The translations under genes and the position numbers were made by a program. The notes below the pieces were generated by a model. The model had not been told where the DNA came from, searched no databases, and was given only the letters and a program-made list of their open reading frames with translations. A stretch of DNA of 64,000 nucleotides, taken from the NCBI GenBank assembly GCA_023439305.1, contig JAEXOO010000044.1, positions 1 to 64,000 on the forward strand. Direction: 5' to 3'. Shown here piece by piece: positions 62,952 to 64,000 of this stretch (its first letter is position 1; the number at the start of each line of letters is the position of its first letter). Source of the DNA: Pseudomonadota bacterium (lineage in GTDB: Bacteria; Pseudomonadota; Gammaproteobacteria; Burkholderiales; Burkholderiaceae_B).

Positions 62952-63368
62952 TCAGGGTGCGGGACGGGCCACCAGCACGGCCACCCCGCCTTCATCCAGT
63001 TCCAGGCTCAATCGCACCGGCTCGTCGGCCTGTCCGCCTTCGGGCAGATGAGCGATGGCAAAGGGACCGCAATCGAGCTGCACCGTGCCGATGCGCCAGG
63101 GCAGGCGGGCGCGGAAATAGGCGTCGTTGCTATGGTGCAACGTCGTCGTGGCGCGCAGCACGCCGGTATCGGCGACAGGCTGCCAGTTCAAGTCGGTATG
63201 CAGGCAATGGCCGCAAACATCACGCACGGGGTACTGCACCGTCCCGCAGGATGGGCACACTTGCAGGGCGAATTCGCCGCGCTGCGCGGCGGCGGTCAAG
63301 CCGGCGGCCGAGGCGCTGCGCGCACCGGGCGGCAGCACGCCGTTCAAGGTATCGGAAGACGATGTCAT
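62952..63368 (-). CDS. Zn-ribbon/OB-fold protein (DUF35 family)
   Basis: 138 residues: zinc ribbon CPSCGTVQYPVRDVCGHCL, then an OB-fold. DUF35 proteins bind acyl-CoA and partner thiolases. The start overlaps the thiolase stop by four bases (ATGA), which supports a physical complex. Confidence 0.9.
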   Translation of the reverse strand: MTSSSDTLNGVLPPGARSASAAGLTAAAQRGEFALQVCPSCGTVQYPVRDVCGHCLHTDLNWQPVADTGVLRATTTLHHSNDAYFRARLPWRIGTVQLDCGPFAIAHLPEGGQADEPVRLSLELDEGGVAVLVARPAP

Positions 63369-64000
63369 GGCTGGCCTCGTTCAAGCAGGGCGGCCGCCGT
63401 GCAGATGCCGCGGTCGTAATTGATCATGCCGAAACCGGAGACCAGGCCGATGCGTGCATCGCGCACCTGGGTGTCGCCAGCCGTCCCGGTCAGTTGGCGC
63501 AGCGCCTGCACCAGGCCCAGATAACCGCCGGCCGCACCCGCCTGCCCCACCGACAGCTGGCCGCCGCTGGTGTTGAAGGGGAAGCTGCCGTCCACGGTAA
63601 AGCTGTGTTCGCGAATGAACGCCGGCCCCTGTCCCTTGGCACAAAAGCCCAGGTCTTCGAACTGCAGCACGTTGATGACCGGATAATCGTCGTAGGTTTC
63701 CAGGAAATCCACGTCGGCCGGCGTCAAGCCCGCATGGTCATAAAAGGCATCCTTGTCCATGGCCCAACCGCCGCGAAACTGCACGGGATCCTGCGTGAAA
63801 GCATTGTGGCGCTCGATGGTGGAACGGATGCTGACATAGGGCAGGCCCAGTGCTTCGGCCTGCTCCCGGCGCATGACCAGAAACCCTTCCGAACCGGCGC
63901 AGGGCATGACGCAATCGAACAAATGAATTGGGTCGGCAATGACGCGCGCATCCAGATACTGTTCCAGCGTCAGCGGCTTTTTCATCAAGGCATGCGGATT
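63365..64000 (-). CDS. Thiolase-family acyl-CoA acyltransferase, C-terminal part (runs off the right edge)
   Basis: The reading frame stays open to base 64000, so the gene is only partly present (about 212 residues of ~390). The visible part has the family segment NPHALMKKPLTLEQYL, DFLETYDDYPVINVLQFEDLGF (histidine-lacking, SCP2/SCPx-type thiolase pattern), FPFNTSGGQLSVGQAGAAGGY and the C-terminal GMINYDRGICTAAALL. It should cleave or form a C-C bond next to a CoA thioester, in complex with the DUF35 protein. Confidence 0.85.
   Translation of the reverse strand, partial: NPHALMKKPLTLEQYLDARVIADPIHLFDCVMPCAGSEGFLVMRREQAEALGLPYVSIRSTIERHNAFTQDPVQFRGGWAMDKDAFYDHAGLTPADVDFLETYDDYPVINVLQFEDLGFCAKGQGPAFIREHSFTVDGSFPFNTSGGQLSVGQAGAAGGYLGLVQALRQLTGTAGDTQVRDARIGLVSGFGMINYDRGICTAAALLERGQP

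Overview
The window is about 64 kb of dense, GC-rich chromosome. I estimate roughly 62% GC by eye. Protein content and gene order point to a betaproteobacterium of the Burkholderiales, most likely Alcaligenaceae (Bordetella/Achromobacter/Pusillimonas-type). The indicators are tripartite TRAP transporters, gluQ and smg next to topB, a lysine-rich histone-H1-like tail on topoisomerase III, and an AraC-controlled aromatic monooxygenase cluster. This assignment is inferred from protein resemblance, not from a search. I see no rRNA, tRNA, CRISPR array, prophage or complete insertion sequence.

Layout. 0.1-5 kb: methylcrotonyl-CoA carboxylase (mccB, mccA), gluQ and smg. The last two are preceded by near-identical sigma70-type promoters. 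5-11 kb: a large membrane protein (DUF2157/DUF4401/GDYXXLXY type), topB, and palindromic element A. 11-24 kb: a CopD-like protein, a first TRAP operon, a standalone acetolactate synthase large subunit, a SET-domain protein with a lysine-rich tail, a second TRAP operon, metQ-metI without metN, and AMP nucleosidase. 24-30 kb: malate synthase G, modA-modB-modD behind a ModE-like operator but without modC, and argD. 30-36 kb: an iron-uptake cassette (ECF sigma, FecR, TonB receptor, serine hydrolase) behind a Fur-box-like palindrome. 35.5-42.5 kb: SOS-controlled dinB and a five-gene Dpp/Opp-type ABC transporter. 42.5-43.2 kb: palindromic elements B and C. 43-49.4 kb: a nickel regulon, consisting of a TonB receptor, nikK, nikL, nikM, nikQ and nikO in one run, with divergent nikR and a NikR operator between them. 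49-51 kb: an extended panD and a lone amino-acid ABC ATPase. 51-58 kb: an aromatic-oxidation island, with two flavin reductases, an AraC/XylS regulator, a phytoene-dehydrogenase-like flavoprotein, a StyA-type monooxygenase, an SDR and a SphA/MetA-type outer-membrane protein. 58-64 kb: a toxin-antitoxin pair, a third TRAP operon, and an SDR/DUF35/thiolase operon that runs off the right edge.

The strongest unexplained structure is a family of three 227-240 bp imperfect palindromes: A 10941-11174, B 42618-42844 and C 42950-43189. They share a conserved interior, but their outer arms differ completely in sequence between copies while staying self-complementary within each copy. Paired bases covary even in the central hairpin. 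All three lie between convergently transcribed genes. They look like one repeat family with selected or copy-templated hairpin structure. I cannot assign them to a named family.
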